The notes beneath the pieces are model-generated. The model saw only the letters and a list, made by a program, of their open reading frames with translations, searched no databases and was not told where the DNA came from. A stretch of DNA of 5,266 nt. Origin: an uncultured Clostridia bacterium (GTDB lineage: Bacteria > Bacillota > Clostridia > TANB77 > CAG-508). Positions within the stretch are counted from its first letter, which is position 1. Every line of letters starts with the position of its first letter. The translations under genes and the position numbers were made by a program. Where the stretch lies: NCBI GenBank assembly GCA_947625075.1, contig CANQMY010000088.1, forward strand, positions 1-5,266. The letters are read 5' to 3'. Positions 4,776-5,266 of this stretch are shown here, piece after piece.

Positions 4776-5266
4776 TTATTCTACAGTAACAGATTTAGCT
4801 AAATTACGAGGTTTATCAACATCTAAATTCTTATTTTTAGAAATATAGTAAGCAAACATTTGAAGAGGAATTACAGATAAAATAGGAGATAAATATGGAT
4901 TAGTATTAGGAATTTTAATCATATAATCTATTTTATCATTTTCTATATTTTGATTTGTAATAAGCAAAACAGTAGCACCACGAGTAATAGCTTCTTCTAA
5001 ATTACTTAGAGTTTTTTCTGTTGTAATAGGATTAGTAGCTACTCCTATTACTGTTGTTCCATCTTCAATTAGGGCTATAGGGCCATGCTTTAATTCTCCA
5101 GCAGCATATGATTCAGAATGGATATAAGATATTTCTTTTAATTTTAGAGATCCCTCCATTGAAACTGCATAATCACTACCTCTACCTATAAAATATAAAT
5201 CATCTTGAGTATATACTTTATTTGCAAAATCTTTTATTGTACTAGCAATTTCTAAAGTATTTTTTA
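4776..5266 (-). CDS. glmS: Glutamine--fructose-6-phosphate aminotransferase, C-terminal part (5' end outside window)
   Basis: An open minus-strand frame enters from the right edge and stops at TAA (complement of 4776-4778), giving 162 residues, roughly the last quarter of a protein of about 600. It covers most of the second SIS (sugar isomerase) domain: FIGRGSDY near the window edge, then LKLKEISYIHSESYAAGELKHGP, PLQMFAYYI and the family-ending DKPRNLAKSVTVE. The residues matching E. coli GlmS K485, E488, H504 and K603 are all present in these motifs. GlmS makes glucosamine-6-phosphate from fructose-6-phosphate and glutamine, the first step to UDP-GlcNAc for peptidoglycan; it is cytoplasmic. 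The N-terminal glutaminase domain and any glmS ribozyme would lie beyond base 5266. The internal ATG at 5157-5159 is not the start, since conserved GlmS sequence continues upstream of it in frame. Confidence 0.97.
   Translation of the reverse strand, partial: KNTLEIASTIKDFANKVYTQDDLYFIGRGSDYAVSMEGSLKLKEISYIHSESYAAGELKHGPIALIEDGTTVIGVATNPITTEKTLSNLEEAITRGATVLLITNQNIENDKIDYMIKIPNTNPYLSPILSVIPLQMFAYYISKNKNLDVDKPRNLAKSVTVE

Noticed and set aside
5157..5159. ATG as start of a 127-residue protein
   Set aside because: Conserved GlmS sequence (FIGRGSDY) continues in frame upstream to the window edge; this is an internal methionine.

Overview
The window is an AT-rich stretch of a low-GC, Gram-positive, spore-forming bacterium. 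Most likely it comes from an uncultured gut-type member of the Clostridia. The grounds are a YaaL (DUF2508)–BofA gene pair, Shine-Dalgarno sequences of the GGAGG/AAGGTG kind, standard-code stops (TAA and one TAG), and prepilin-like surface proteins whose N-terminus (G|ITLVALVVTIIILLIL) is typical of that group. Lineage is inferred from gene content only.

Layout from left to right: (1) the 3' end of a prepilin-like surface protein gene on the + strand (to 281); (2) a perfect 13-bp convergent hairpin (287-330); (3) a minus-strand housekeeping pair, serS (956-2245) followed by the ribosome-assembly GTPase gene ysxC/engB (335-916), read from a good sigma-A promoter at 2295-2323; (4) a divergent intergenic region (2246-2443); (5) a plus-strand pair, a YaaL-family gene (2444-2692) and bofA (2737-3003); (6) a 350-base non-coding stretch. 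Its first 194 bases look like a small non-autonomous mobile element with 23-bp perfect terminal inverted repeats and two internal hairpins, one of which serves as the bofA terminator. Then come: (7) a second prepilin-like surface protein gene (3356-4650) broken by two single-base insertions; (8) a perfect 18-bp bidirectional hairpin terminator (4689-4748); (9) the 3' part of glmS on the minus strand (4776 to the window edge).

The core genes cover translation (seryl-tRNA supply, 50S subunit assembly), cell-wall precursor synthesis (GlmS) and sporulation checkpoint control (BofA). The variable part consists of two members of one surface-protein family, on either side of the core block, each separated from its convergent core neighbour by a long perfect hairpin. 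I do not see a defence system, a CRISPR array, a tRNA or rRNA gene, or a clearly new multi-gene system. The observations most worth checking are the MITE-like element, a dispersed hairpin sequence shared by two terminators, and the doubly frameshifted prepilin gene.
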